Below are positions 8,045 to 17,610 of a stretch of DNA of 64,000 nucleotides, one piece after another. Below the pieces are notes generated by a model. That model did no database searches. It was not told the DNA's origin and saw nothing but the letters and a program-made list of their open reading frames with translations. Each line of letters starts with the position of its first letter. Position 1 is the first letter of the stretch. This stretch comes from an uncultured Polaribacter sp. (lineage in GTDB: Bacteria > Bacteroidota > Bacteroidia > Flavobacteriales > Flavobacteriaceae). The stretch lies in assembly GCF_947501385.1 (NCBI RefSeq), contig NZ_CANMVP010000004.1, positions 62,001 to 126,000 on the forward strand. The letters are read 5' to 3'. A program made the position numbers and the translations under genes.

Positions 8045-11000
8045 ATGAAAAAAAACTTTCCGCAAATTTTAGTATTCCTATTTCTTATTTCTTGTTGGAA
8101 TACATTTGGACAAGAAAAAATAATTTCTGGAATTGTTACAGATAAGAATTCCGAACCTTTATTTGGTGTTACAATTAGAATTAAAGGAACCAATAAAGGA
8201 ACCACTACAGATTTTGATGGTAAATATTCAATCAAATCAAATAACAATCAAAATGTTTTAGTATTCTCTTACTTAGGGTTTAAAACGGAAGCGATTCGTA
8301 TCGATGTTCAGACGTCTATCAATGTAGTTCTTGAGGAAGATTCTTTAGCACTTAATGAAATTGTAATCGTGGGTTATGGAGCGATGAAAAAAAGCGATTT
8401 AACCGGTGCAGTTTCCTCAATTAGTGGAGATGACTTATTAAAAGTCGCGTCTAACAGACCTGTAGAAGCTATTCAAGGTCGTGTATCTGGTGTTAGTATT
8501 ACAAAAACTTCTGGTAGACCAGGCGCTGGAATGAAAGTAAGAATTCGTGGTGTTGGTAGTACCAACAATTCAGACCCATTATATGTGGTAGACGGAGTTC
8601 CTATCGGTAATGATATCGAATTTTTGGCACCCGAAGATATTCAAAGTATCGAGATTTTAAAAGATGCATCTTCTACCGCCATTTATGGAAATAAAGGTGC
8701 AAACGGAGTTATTATTGTGACCACAAAATCTGGTAAAGCTTCTAGCAAACCCACATTTTCTTTTAATACCTATTATGCCGTTGCAGAAATTCCAAATAAA
8801 ATAAATTTATTAAATGCTTCTCAGCAGGCTGGTTTAATTTACGAAGCAGCAGAAAATGATGGTCAAACATTGCCTTCAAATTTACAAAACCGATTAAATT
8901 ATGTTTTAGCCACCAATGCAAAAGGTACAGATTGGCAAAATGAAGTTTTTCGATTAGCAGCTCAAAAAAATTACAACTTAAGTGTAAGAGGCGGATTGTC
9001 GATGGATGATGGTTCTGGTCAAAAATTATTGTATTCTTTAAGTGGTACTTTATTTGACGAAGAAGGAACTATAGAAAACACTGCATTTAAAAAGTACATA
9101 TTCAATTCTAAAACAGAATATTATTTTAACGATCGTGTGCATGTAGGTATTCAGTTAGATTTATTTAGAAGTGAATTGGGGAACTTTCCACAAGGTATTT
9201 ACGGCGGTCCAATTCCGCTATCATTAACAAGTAGTCCAGTAGATAGTCCAACAGATGTCAATGGAAACTTTATACCCTTAGAAACTGCCTTTGGAAATAA
9301 TCCTTCATTATTAGTAGATCAATTAAAGTACGGTGAAAATAATACAAATTCTTATGGGTTTAGATCTTGGCTCCAATTTGATTTAGCGGAAGGGTTAAAT
9401 TTTAAAACGAATTATAAAATTTCAAGAGGAGCGAGTCACAACAAAAATTACCGTCCTGCTTATTACTTAAATGAAAATTTTAATAGAGCCTTAAGTGAAT
9501 TATATGAGCAAAGAGGCGAGTTTTATAGCTGGACTTGGATCAACTTACTAAACTATAACAAAACCTTTAATGGTGTACATAAAATCATCGCAACTTTAGG
9601 CCAAGAATCTTCTTACAATAAAAGTTCTGGATTTAGTGGTGTAGGAATTGATGTTCCTATCGATGCAGATTTGCAGTATTTAAACTTAGCTAAGACGTTT
9701 AACGAAAGAATAAATTCTTTTCAAGGTCAAAATGGGACACAGTCTTATTTTACACGTGCTTTTTATTCTTTTGATAATAAGTATATGGTAACAGGAACTT
9801 TACGATATGATGGTTCTAGTAAGTTTACTGGAGATAATAAATGGGGATTATTTCCATCCATAGGAGCTTCATGGAAAGCCGATGAGGAAAAATTTATACG
9901 AGATTTAAATACATTTTCAATTCTAAAATTGAGAGCAGGCTGGGGACGTGTTGGAAACGAATCGAGTGCACAAGCAGGTTCTGATGTGGCAAACATTGGT
10001 AATTATTCGATGCAATATGTTTTTAATGATGAGCAATACCAAGGTGGAACCACCACAAACATACCAACACCAGGTTTAAGATGGGAAGTTATTGAGACCC
10101 AGAATTATGGAATCGATATGGGGTTTTTGGATGGAGATTTAACGGTTACAGCAGATTATTTCATCAAAGAAACAAAAGACATGATTACACGTGTGGCATT
10201 GCCTGGATATTATCCTAGAGATCGCCCAAATGCAAATATTGGAACCATGAGTAACAAAGGTTTTGAATTTCTAGCAAACTATAAAATTAATATTGGTGAG
10301 CTAAACTTTAGCGTAGGAGCAAACATCACATTTATTGATAACGAAATTAAGAAATTGAACTCAGATTCAGACGCTTTTATAGACGGAGGGTTTATAGACA
10401 AACTTGGGTTTACTACAAGAACTGAAGCAGGAAGAGAAATTGCTTATTTCTATGGCTACCAAACGGATGGAATCTTTAGAAATCAAGACGAGGTTGATGC
10501 CTATGCAACAATACAACCAAACGCTGCCGTTGGAGATGTTCGTTTTTTAGATAACAATAATAATGACATCATTGATGCAGATGATAGAGCGTACTTAGGT
10601 TCTGCACAAGCAGATTTTTCTTATGGTTTTAATTTTAATATAGACTATAAAAGTTTCGATCTATCCGCTAATTTTTATGGGGTTCAAGGTGCAGAGATTG
10701 TAAATGGAATGAGTTTAAGATTGTTAGATGTAAATGATTATTTCAATGCATACGAAGATCGAATCAACAGATTCCATCCAGTAAATAATCCTACGGGAAC
10801 GCAACCTAGAGTTACTTTGTCTGATGCAAATAACAACGCACGTTTTTCAGACAGATATGTAGAAGACGGCTCTTTCTTAAGATTAAAAAATCTTCAAGTT
10901 GGTTATACGATTCCTAAAGAGTATACACAAAAATCGGGTATTGATAGACTGAGATTTTACCTTTCAGGTCAAAACCTGTTGACTTTTACAAACTATAAAG

Positions 11001-11131
11001 GCTATGACCCAGAAATTGGAGATTTAACTCAAGATGCAGCAAACGACGTTCGAAGCTTAGGTATTGGAGTAGATTTAGGAAATTACCCACAACCGAGACT
11101 TTATTATTTTGGAATAAATGTTACATTTTAA
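8045..11131 (+). CDS. SusC/RagA-family TonB-dependent transporter (mannan locus)
   Basis: The 1028-residue protein has a signal peptide (ending about TFGQ). A carboxypeptidase-regulatory-like domain follows at residues about 28-105 (ISGIVTDKNSEPLFGVTIRIKGTNKGTTTDFDGKYSI). The SusC hallmark NEIVIVGYGAMKKSDLTGAV precedes the plug domain (NRPVEAIQGRVSGVSI, IRIRGVGS-like, PLYVVDGVP, IEILKDASSTAIYG). The rest is a 22-strand-type outer-membrane barrel ending in YYFGINVTF with a terminal aromatic residue. It would import manno-oligosaccharides across the outer membrane with the SusD partner just downstream. It is the first gene of the mannan operon, behind a matching promoter and divergent from an AraC regulator. 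Substrate assignment rests on the downstream mannanase genes. Confidence 0.95.
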   Translation: MKKNFPQILVFLFLISCWNTFGQEKIISGIVTDKNSEPLFGVTIRIKGTNKGTTTDFDGKYSIKSNNNQNVLVFSYLGFKTEAIRIDVQTSINVVLEEDSLALNEIVIVGYGAMKKSDLTGAVSSISGDDLLKVASNRPVEAIQGRVSGVSITKTSGRPGAGMKVRIRGVGSTNNSDPLYVVDGVPIGNDIEFLAPEDIQSIEILKDASSTAIYGNKGANGVIIVTTKSGKASSKPTFSFNTYYAVAEIPNKINLLNASQQAGLIYEAAENDGQTLPSNLQNRLNYVLATNAKGTDWQNEVFRLAAQKNYNLSVRGGLSMDDGSGQKLLYSLSGTLFDEEGTIENTAFKKYIFNSKTEYYFNDRVHVGIQLDLFRSELGNFPQGIYGGPIPLSLTSSPVDSPTDVNGNFIPLETAFGNNPSLLVDQLKYGENNTNSYGFRSWLQFDLAEGLNFKTNYKISRGASHNKNYRPAYYLNENFNRALSELYEQRGEFYSWTWINLLNYNKTFNGVHKIIATLGQESSYNKSSGFSGVGIDVPIDADLQYLNLAKTFNERINSFQGQNGTQSYFTRAFYSFDNKYMVTGTLRYDGSSKFTGDNKWGLFPSIGASWKADEEKFIRDLNTFSILKLRAGWGRVGNESSAQAGSDVANIGNYSMQYVFNDEQYQGGTTTNIPTPGLRWEVIETQNYGIDMGFLDGDLTVTADYFIKETKDMITRVALPGYYPRDRPNANIGTMSNKGFEFLANYKINIGELNFSVGANITFIDNEIKKLNSDSDAFIDGGFIDKLGFTTRTEAGREIAYFYGYQTDGIFRNQDEVDAYATIQPNAAVGDVRFLDNNNNDIIDADDRAYLGSAQADFSYGFNFNIDYKSFDLSANFYGVQGAEIVNGMSLRLLDVNDYFNAYEDRINRFHPVNNPTGTQPRVTLSDANNNARFSDRYVEDGSFLRLKNLQVGYTIPKEYTQKSGIDRLRFYLSGQNLLTFTNYKGYDPEIGDLTQDAANDVRSLGIGVDLGNYPQPRLYYFGINVTF

Positions 11132-11141
11132 AAAAAAAGAG

Positions 11142-12737
11142 ATGAAATTATTTAAAAAATTAACAGTATTAGTAGTGATTATCATGTTTTCAGCTTGTGA
11201 AAGCAATTTAACCGATCTTGAAAATATAGGAACACAGACGGCAGCAGTGTATTATAACGATCCTGTAAATGCACTGGCAGGTTTAAACTCTTGCTATGCA
11301 TCCATACAAGATGATGAGTTCTTTGTTTTTGGAGATATCATGTCAGACGATGCCATTAAAGGAGGAAGTAACTTTTTTGACTGGGTAGATCGCGAGTTTT
11401 TAAGAACATTTACAGCAAATTCTGGTAACGGTGCTGTAAGTGGAACATGGTCATTAATGTATCGAACCATTGTGAGATGTAATGATGTGATAAACGCATT
11501 ACCTACAGCCACTTTCGATGAAGATTTAAAACAACGAATTTTAGCAGAAGCGAAGTTTATAAGAGCTTATGCATATTTTAAATTGGTACCGTTATTCGGT
11601 GCAGTGCCTTTGGTAACTAGAGATTTTACTGTAGAAAAGTTAACGTTACCAAGAAGTCCAGTAACCGATATTTATGCTTTTATAAAACAAGATTTAAATG
11701 ATGCAATAGATAATTTACCTATGAAGAGTGAATATGCTGCTTCAGATTTAGGTCGTGTAACTAAAGGTGCTGCCCAAATGCTAAAGGTGAGAGTCTTAAT
11801 TCAAGAAACAGGATATAGCAATAATACGGTATTAGCGGCAACAGCAGGTCATACTGTAGATGTAAATGCAAATTGGAATGAAGTATATAACCTTACGAAT
11901 GCCATCATAAATTCAGGAGAATATGCTTTGGCAAGTAATTACGCAACCATTTTCGAGGAAGAAGGTGAAAATAATATAGAATCTATTTTTGAAATTCAGC
12001 ACAAACAAACCAATAATGAATGGGGCGAAAGTGTTGGAAATACAACCATAGTACAGATGGGAAATAGAGACGATTGGGGTTGGTGTTTTAATTTGCCAAC
12101 AGATGCACTTTACAACACATTTTTAAGTACAGACCCTAGATTACTAAATACTATTTACGGACAAGAGTTCGAAGTATTATATGGCGTAGCTCAAGTTTGG
12201 GATAAACAACTTTGGACATTAACCGATGATAGCACAAAAGAGTATGTAACAAAAACAAGATTGAATAGAAAATACGCATTGGCCAAAGAAGATAGATCTG
12301 GAAACCACAACAACCAAGATGTAAATAAAAGAATAATGCGTTATGCTGAGGTTTTACTAGCGCATGCAGAAGCAGCTCATTTTAAGGGTTTTGAAGGTGA
12401 AGCTAGAAACTTTGTAAATAGCGTTAGAGCACGTGCTCAAAACTCCTCAATGCCTTTAGGTAGTGCTTTGGGGCAAACATCTGGGTATACGTATGATGCT
12501 TTTTCTGGAGCATCGGTGCCACCTGTTACAAGTACAGGAGATGCACTTTTACAAGATATTTGGAAAGAAAGACGATTAGAGCTGGCGATGGAAGGGATTC
12601 GATATTTTGATCTTATCAGAACAGGTAGAATAAGTTTATTACCCAATGAAAATAATTATAGTACGCACGATGGTCTTTTACCATTACCAATTGGAGATGT
12701 AAATACATTCGGGCTACAACAAAATACAGGCTATTAA
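11142..12737 (+). CDS. SusD/RagB-family glycan-binding lipoprotein (mannan locus)
   Basis: The 531-residue product starts at MKLFKKLTVLVVIIMFSAC, with the lipid cysteine at residue 19. A longer reading from 11118 would overlap the SusC stop and put eight residues before the signal. SusD-type features are the TPR-rich helical body (AEAKFIRAYAYFKLVPLFGAVPLVTRDFTVEK) and the conserved tail IWKERRLELAMEGIRYFDLIRTGR. A terminal LQQNTGY matches the PQNPGY end of SusD proteins. It would lie on the cell surface as the lid of the SusC channel and bind manno-oligosaccharides. It is 10 bases after susC in the same operon. Confidence 0.93.
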   Translation: MKLFKKLTVLVVIIMFSACESNLTDLENIGTQTAAVYYNDPVNALAGLNSCYASIQDDEFFVFGDIMSDDAIKGGSNFFDWVDREFLRTFTANSGNGAVSGTWSLMYRTIVRCNDVINALPTATFDEDLKQRILAEAKFIRAYAYFKLVPLFGAVPLVTRDFTVEKLTLPRSPVTDIYAFIKQDLNDAIDNLPMKSEYAASDLGRVTKGAAQMLKVRVLIQETGYSNNTVLAATAGHTVDVNANWNEVYNLTNAIINSGEYALASNYATIFEEEGENNIESIFEIQHKQTNNEWGESVGNTTIVQMGNRDDWGWCFNLPTDALYNTFLSTDPRLLNTIYGQEFEVLYGVAQVWDKQLWTLTDDSTKEYVTKTRLNRKYALAKEDRSGNHNNQDVNKRIMRYAEVLLAHAEAAHFKGFEGEARNFVNSVRARAQNSSMPLGSALGQTSGYTYDAFSGASVPPVTSTGDALLQDIWKERRLELAMEGIRYFDLIRTGRISLLPNENNYSTHDGLLPLPIGDVNTFGLQQNTGY

Positions 12738-12757
12738 TATTAAAAAAAACTACTACA

Positions 12758-14452
12758 ATGAAAAAACATTTAAACTATGTATTCATCATAATTCTAACGT
12801 TAGGAATTATATCGGGTTGTCAAGAAGATGATTCGTTTTACGATGTAAATTGGCCAGTGCCAACAATCACCAATGTAAGTACTTACAATGATTTATTTTC
12901 AAGTACAATTACCCTAACTGGTAATTTTGCAAGTATAAAAAGCGTGCATTTCGGAGACGTAGCAGGTGAAAATCTAGAGGTTTCAAGTGATGAAAGCACT
13001 CTAATGGTAGATGTTCCTCGAACGATGAATATCGACGGAGCACCTATAAAGGTTAGCAATGAATATTCACAGACTTATCAAACAGCTAAGAATTTTGTTC
13101 CCATCATTCCAGCAACATCGGTACTAGAAGTGAGTCCTATTCAAGTTGGACTGACATTTACGGTGAAAGGAGAAAATGTTGATTTGTTAACAGAGGTTAA
13201 AGTTGATGGTGCGGTAGTTCCTGTGGTAGCAAAAAAGCTAAATTCTATGATTTTATCGGTTTCTGGATTAAACCTGAGAGCGGGGATGTTAGTAGATGTA
13301 TCTTTTAAAAGTTTAGCAAAAGATAATATTCCAACAGCAGAGAAAATTGAAGTTGTGTATCCTTTTATCGCTTATAATGAGGTCATTATTTGGGATTTTA
13401 AAGACGGCACACATCAATACACAGGTGAAGGATCTGCTACAGTAGAATACGGAGATGTTATGGGGACAGATGCAAATTATTTTTCATTGAGAGCACCAGG
13501 TTATCGATGGGCGAAAGCCTCAGGGAACATGGTTTCTGCTGATATTCCAGACGTAAGCGGATTAACAAATCCGTACATCACATTTGCCATAAGAACACCA
13601 GCAGGAAGTGCTGGGTATTTTCAAATGGAAGATCAAAACGGTCATTGGAGACATTTTGGTTTTGGCTTTGATACAGGTGGTTCATGGATTATTATTTCAT
13701 TACCTCTTGACGAAAGTTGGCAAGGTGGTGGAGATGATTTTAATCCGGGTTCTTTTAAACCAAGATTAGGTTTTAAATCTGGAAATGCAGGCGAAAATCA
13801 AGACTTAGATATTGCTTATGTAAAGGTAACTGAAGGGAAATATGATGGAAGTCAGGAAATTGGTGATGCGCTTGTAGGTTCAACAAAGCCTGCGAAGTTG
13901 GTTGTGATGGATTTTGAAGAAACTTCGAATTGGCCAGATGTTGTTAAAGGAGGAAATACTGTCGCATCATTAGACCTTAGAAAAAGTGAAATAAATCCCT
14001 TTTTTGGTGATCAGTTCTTCACTTATGCAGATGATGGTTCTCTAGGGAATTGGGGAGGTTATTGGGGTCAAACCATAGCAACAGACATGTCAAACTCACA
14101 ACTATCTATTTTTAACGATCCATATATCTCAATGGCTTTAAATAGTATTGCAGGCAATGCGCAATACCTCATTTTAAGAGTGTACCAATATGATGAACAA
14201 TTAGCAATGGTGCAAAAGTTTTTTCCGAACACAAATGGAGAATGGGAAACTTTTCAATTTAGCTTGTTTAATACAGAGTTAGAAAATTGGAGTGATGCAT
14301 CTACACCTTTAGGAGCACATTATAAAACATTAAAAACATTAAATATAGATGCTCCAATAGATAGAATAGAAGTTATTGTAGGTCGAAATAACGCAAATAC
14401 CATCGGATTAAGTATCGACGATATGGTAATTACAGAAGGACCAAGATTTTAA
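12758..14452 (+). CDS. Surface glycan-binding lipoprotein (SGBP-B / SusE-position) with IPT/TIG domains
   Basis: The 564-residue protein has a lipobox IISGC with lipidated Cys21. The first 200 residues look like two IPT/TIG immunoglobulin-like domains (PVPTITNVSTYNDLFSSTI..., SVLEVSPIQVGLTFTVKG). The C-terminal part from about residue 205 opens with WDFKDGTHQYTG. It continues with repeated tryptophan- and aspartate-rich beta-sandwich blocks, including DLDIAYVKVTEGKYDG, as in SGBP-B glycan-binding proteins encoded after susD. It would bind mannan at the cell surface to help capture. It is 20 bases behind the SusD gene. Sequence drift in this class is strong, so ligand specificity cannot be read directly. 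Confidence 0.82.
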   Translation: MKKHLNYVFIIILTLGIISGCQEDDSFYDVNWPVPTITNVSTYNDLFSSTITLTGNFASIKSVHFGDVAGENLEVSSDESTLMVDVPRTMNIDGAPIKVSNEYSQTYQTAKNFVPIIPATSVLEVSPIQVGLTFTVKGENVDLLTEVKVDGAVVPVVAKKLNSMILSVSGLNLRAGMLVDVSFKSLAKDNIPTAEKIEVVYPFIAYNEVIIWDFKDGTHQYTGEGSATVEYGDVMGTDANYFSLRAPGYRWAKASGNMVSADIPDVSGLTNPYITFAIRTPAGSAGYFQMEDQNGHWRHFGFGFDTGGSWIIISLPLDESWQGGGDDFNPGSFKPRLGFKSGNAGENQDLDIAYVKVTEGKYDGSQEIGDALVGSTKPAKLVVMDFEETSNWPDVVKGGNTVASLDLRKSEINPFFGDQFFTYADDGSLGNWGGYWGQTIATDMSNSQLSIFNDPYISMALNSIAGNAQYLILRVYQYDEQLAMVQKFFPNTNGEWETFQFSLFNTELENWSDASTPLGAHYKTLKTLNIDAPIDRIEVIVGRNNANTIGLSIDDMVITEGPRF

Positions 14453-14470
14453 TCATATTTGAATTAGTTC

Positions 14471-14511
14471 TTTAACAAAAGGGTATTCTACTTTGAATAT
14501 CCTTTGTTAAA
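14471..14511 (+). terminator. Intra-operon hairpin / partial terminator between SGBP and GH26 genes
   Basis: TTTAACAAAAGGGTATTC at 14471-14488 can pair with GAATATCCTTTGTTAAA at 14495-14511, with one bulge and a G-T pair. The following run is only moderately T-rich. It could lower expression of the downstream enzyme genes relative to SusCD, as is common in such loci, or protect the upstream mRNA end. Confidence 0.5.
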
Positions 14512-14551
14512 ATACTTCTCTTAAAAGCAACGCTCATTAACACTTATTTTT

Positions 14552-16489
14552 ATGAAATTTTTTTTAAAAACACTCTGTCTATTTTTATTAGTGGTGTCTT
14601 GTTCGGAACAAGATGACTTTTTACTGAATGAAGAATCGAAGTTACTCTCTTTCTCAATTAAAGCAATGGAAAATAATTTTGACATATCATCAAATAACAT
14701 GGTGTCAACAACCCTGAAAGATGAACAAGATCTATCAAAATTAACAGCTATTTTTGAGGTATCTGAAAACGCGAAGGTGTATGTTGGTAAAACATTACAA
14801 GCTTCGGGTTTTTCTGAAAACGACTTTAGTAACAATCCAATTTATATTGTTGAGGCAGAAGATGGTACAAGAACCCGTTATACCATTATGATAGGTGTTG
14901 CGGCAAAACTAACTGAATTTAAAATAGTAGAATTAAACAATACAACATTTACTATTGACAGTCTTAGCATAACAGCTAAAGTACCCGCAGGAACAGATTT
15001 AAAAAATGTAACAGCAAAGTTTGATGTAACAGAAAATTCAACATTAAATATTGGAGGTATTCCTCAGGAATCTGAAGTTACAAAAAATGATTTTAGCAAT
15101 CCTATTATATACACATTGGTAGGACAAAATGGAGATTCAAAACAATATACAGTTACCATTACAGAAGCGCCAAACAATGAGCCAACGGCAGATGCAGGTT
15201 CCGATAAAATTGTAATTCTTTCAAATGGAAATTCAACAGTAAAAGTAAATTTAGACGCTTCAGCATCTTCAGATACCGAAGGACCATTAGCTTCTTTTGA
15301 ATGGAGAATGGATGGCAATATTATTGGTAATAGTGAGCTATCTACAATAGATTTAGAGCTAGGTAATTACAGTATTGAGTTAATAGTTACCGATAGTTCT
15401 GGAGCAACAGCCACTACTACAATTAATATTGAAGTAAGAATGCAAGGAATTTATACACCCATTGATGTCAATGCAACTACTGAAACGATCAATCTATATA
15501 ACAACATAGCCAATATTGCTAATAGCAGCCAATTTGCATTTGGTCAAGAATTTCCTATGTCTTTTCAGTTGGGTGGTTTAAGAACAGATTTAAGTACCTC
15601 AGATGCTAAAGATGTGGTAGGAGATCATCCTGCAGTTTACGGGATAGATCCAAACTATTTAATGTATAAATCGGCGCAACAGAGAGAAGTTCACATTAAT
15701 GAGGCAAAATATGCATACAATAACGGATCGGTAGTGACGATGGATTTTCATCAACAAAGTAAAACTGATGGAAAAATTTACATGCGAGATATTACTACAG
15801 AAACAGATAAGAGTTTAATGTATGATGTTGTGAATAATTTAAATGGTTCTCGAGATTGGTTTTATGGCGAATTAGATGAGGTTTTAGGTATTGTAAATGA
15901 CGATTTAGGCTTTCCTGTAGTATTTAGATTGTTTCATGAAATGGACGGAGATTGGTTCTGGTGGGGAAAGAATAGTAAAAATCATTCACCTCAATTGTAC
16001 ATAGACTTTTATAAGATGGCAGCCGATTATATGAAAGAAAGAACAAACTTGGTGTTGTTTGCTTGGACGCCAAATCAAAAAATAGAAATGAGTTATTATC
16101 CTGGCGATACTTATGTAGATGTTGTGGGAATTGATGTATATAATCCTGTAAAAGCAGTTCTTAAATCTAATTTAATAGAGTTAAGTACGTTCGCTTTAGA
16201 CCATGGAAAAATAGCGATTCTTTCTGAAACAGGAAAAGTTGATTATGTAAATACGAATCCTACGTTTTGGACTTCAAATGTTTTAGCTGCCATTCAAGAA
16301 GGTGGTAGTGACATAAGAATCGCTTGGGCATTGGCATGGTTTAATGCCCCTTGGAATTCGTCTCAAAGCGATTTGTATATACCTAATAGTGATAGTCCTG
16401 CTGTGGTTAAGGAAGATTTTATATCGTTTTATAATAGCCCGTTAACCTTGTTTCAGCAAGAGCTAGATAACTTGAATATCTATAATTAG
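14552..16489 (+). CDS. GH26 endo-beta-1,4-mannanase lipoprotein with DUF5018-like and PKD domains
   Basis: The 645-residue lipoprotein has its lipid cysteine at residue 17 (VVSC). Residues about 27-112 and 115-205 are two related beta-domains of DUF5018-like type. Each ends in an NDFSNP...Y(I/T)...Y(T)...YTI/VTI pattern. Residues about 209-297 form a PKD domain (ADAGSDKIVILSNGN...LDASASSDTEG). The catalytic GH26 barrel covers about 305-640. Its acid/base is Glu463 in FRLFHEMDGDWFWWG and its nucleophile is Glu559 in ILSETGK. It would cleave internal beta-1,4-mannosidic bonds at the outer cell surface. The gene lies 4 bases ahead of a second GH26 gene, so the two are probably co-translated. The family assignment is strong and preferred mannan type unknown. 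Confidence 0.92.
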   Translation: MKFFLKTLCLFLLVVSCSEQDDFLLNEESKLLSFSIKAMENNFDISSNNMVSTTLKDEQDLSKLTAIFEVSENAKVYVGKTLQASGFSENDFSNNPIYIVEAEDGTRTRYTIMIGVAAKLTEFKIVELNNTTFTIDSLSITAKVPAGTDLKNVTAKFDVTENSTLNIGGIPQESEVTKNDFSNPIIYTLVGQNGDSKQYTVTITEAPNNEPTADAGSDKIVILSNGNSTVKVNLDASASSDTEGPLASFEWRMDGNIIGNSELSTIDLELGNYSIELIVTDSSGATATTTINIEVRMQGIYTPIDVNATTETINLYNNIANIANSSQFAFGQEFPMSFQLGGLRTDLSTSDAKDVVGDHPAVYGIDPNYLMYKSAQQREVHINEAKYAYNNGSVVTMDFHQQSKTDGKIYMRDITTETDKSLMYDVVNNLNGSRDWFYGELDEVLGIVNDDLGFPVVFRLFHEMDGDWFWWGKNSKNHSPQLYIDFYKMAADYMKERTNLVLFAWTPNQKIEMSYYPGDTYVDVVGIDVYNPVKAVLKSNLIELSTFALDHGKIAILSETGKVDYVNTNPTFWTSNVLAAIQEGGSDIRIAWALAWFNAPWNSSQSDLYIPNSDSPAVVKEDFISFYNSPLTLFQQELDNLNIYN

Positions 16490-16493
16490 ATTT

Positions 16494-17591
16494 TTGATGA
16501 AAAAAATTAAAGTCTTTATTTTATCGGTTTTTTGCTTGTTCTTATTGAATAGTTGTGGTGCTAGTAATGGCGTTTACAATAAAAAAAGTACAAGTACCAA
16601 GCTGTTAAAAAAAATGAAGAGGATCAATTCCAAAGGCATTATGTTGGGTCATGAAGATGCTTTAGCCTACGGCACTGGCTGGAAATATATGGGAAATGGC
16701 GAATTAGATGCTGACGTATTTAGAGCTACAAAGCAATTTCCAGCAGTTTTAGGCTGGGATTTAGGTAAAGTAGGAGATTCTCTAAATATTGACGGAGTGC
16801 CATTTCATCACATGAGAGAGTTAATGCTAAAAGGTCATGCAATGGGAGCGATAAATACCATGAGTTGGCATCCTTTTTTCTTTAAGGGTAGTATTAGTTC
16901 TTGGGACAAAAAAGAAGGCTTGGTAAAATCATTACTTCCTGGTGCAGAAAATCATAGTGAGTTGGTGACCAAATTAGACAAAGTAGCAGTTTTTCTAAGT
17001 TCTTTAAAAAATTCCAGAGGAAAAGTAATTCCAGTAATTTTTAGACCGTGGCATGAAATGGATGGTAGCTGGTTTTGGTGGGGACAAAAATATACAACCA
17101 TCGAAGATTATAAAGCACTGTTTGCCTTTACTGTAGATTATCTAAGAAATACCAAAGGCCTAAAAAATATACTGATTGCATACTCGCCCGATAGGCATTT
17201 TTATACGGAAGCAGATTATTTAAAATATTATCCAGGAGATGAGTATGTAGATATTTTAGGAACAGATAATTACTATGACTTTAAGGAAAAAGGAGATGGT
17301 TTAGATGCACTTGTAGAAAAATTAAATATTGTAGTAAATACGGCAGAAAAGCGAGATAAACTCGCTGCTTTAACCGAAACAGGATCTGATGGCATTCCAG
17401 ACCCAACATGGTTTACTCAAAAGTTAGGTAAAGTTTTAGGATCTAATGATTTAATGAGTAAATTATCTTATGTGTTGTTTTGGCGAAATGGAAAAGTAGA
17501 CCATTTTTATATTCCTCACAAAGGACATGCATCGTTTCAAGATTTTATTGATTTTACCAAGAATGAAAAAGTATTATTACTGAAAAAATAA
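16494..17591 (+). CDS. GH26 beta-mannanase lipoprotein (compact)
   Basis: The 365-residue protein is essentially a signal peptide (lipobox LLNSC, Cys21) plus one GH26 barrel. The acid/base Glu188 lies in FRPWHEMDGSWFWWG and the nucleophile Glu295 in LTETGSDGI. Substrate-binding segments such as GHEDALAYGTGWKY and MSWHPFF are also typical of GH26 mannanases of Bacteroidota. Unlike the preceding GH26 it has no accessory domains, so it may act in the periplasm or as an exo-type, mannobiose-releasing enzyme. Such a split between surface endo- and periplasmic mannobiohydrolase is known for paired GH26 enzymes, but the role here is inferred. MM at the start leaves a one-codon uncertainty. Confidence 0.92.
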   Translation: MMKKIKVFILSVFCLFLLNSCGASNGVYNKKSTSTKLLKKMKRINSKGIMLGHEDALAYGTGWKYMGNGELDADVFRATKQFPAVLGWDLGKVGDSLNIDGVPFHHMRELMLKGHAMGAINTMSWHPFFFKGSISSWDKKEGLVKSLLPGAENHSELVTKLDKVAVFLSSLKNSRGKVIPVIFRPWHEMDGSWFWWGQKYTTIEDYKALFAFTVDYLRNTKGLKNILIAYSPDRHFYTEADYLKYYPGDEYVDILGTDNYYDFKEKGDGLDALVEKLNIVVNTAEKRDKLAALTETGSDGIPDPTWFTQKLGKVLGSNDLMSKLSYVLFWRNGKVDHFYIPHKGHASFQDFIDFTKNEKVLLLKK

Positions 17592-17610
17592 AAATTATTA
17601 AAAAGGCAAT

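Noticed and set aside
7951..8247. 98-codon minus-strand frame over the SusC start
   Set aside because: It covers the leader and signal region of SusC on the other strand; the SusC start is supported by its signal peptide and promoter.
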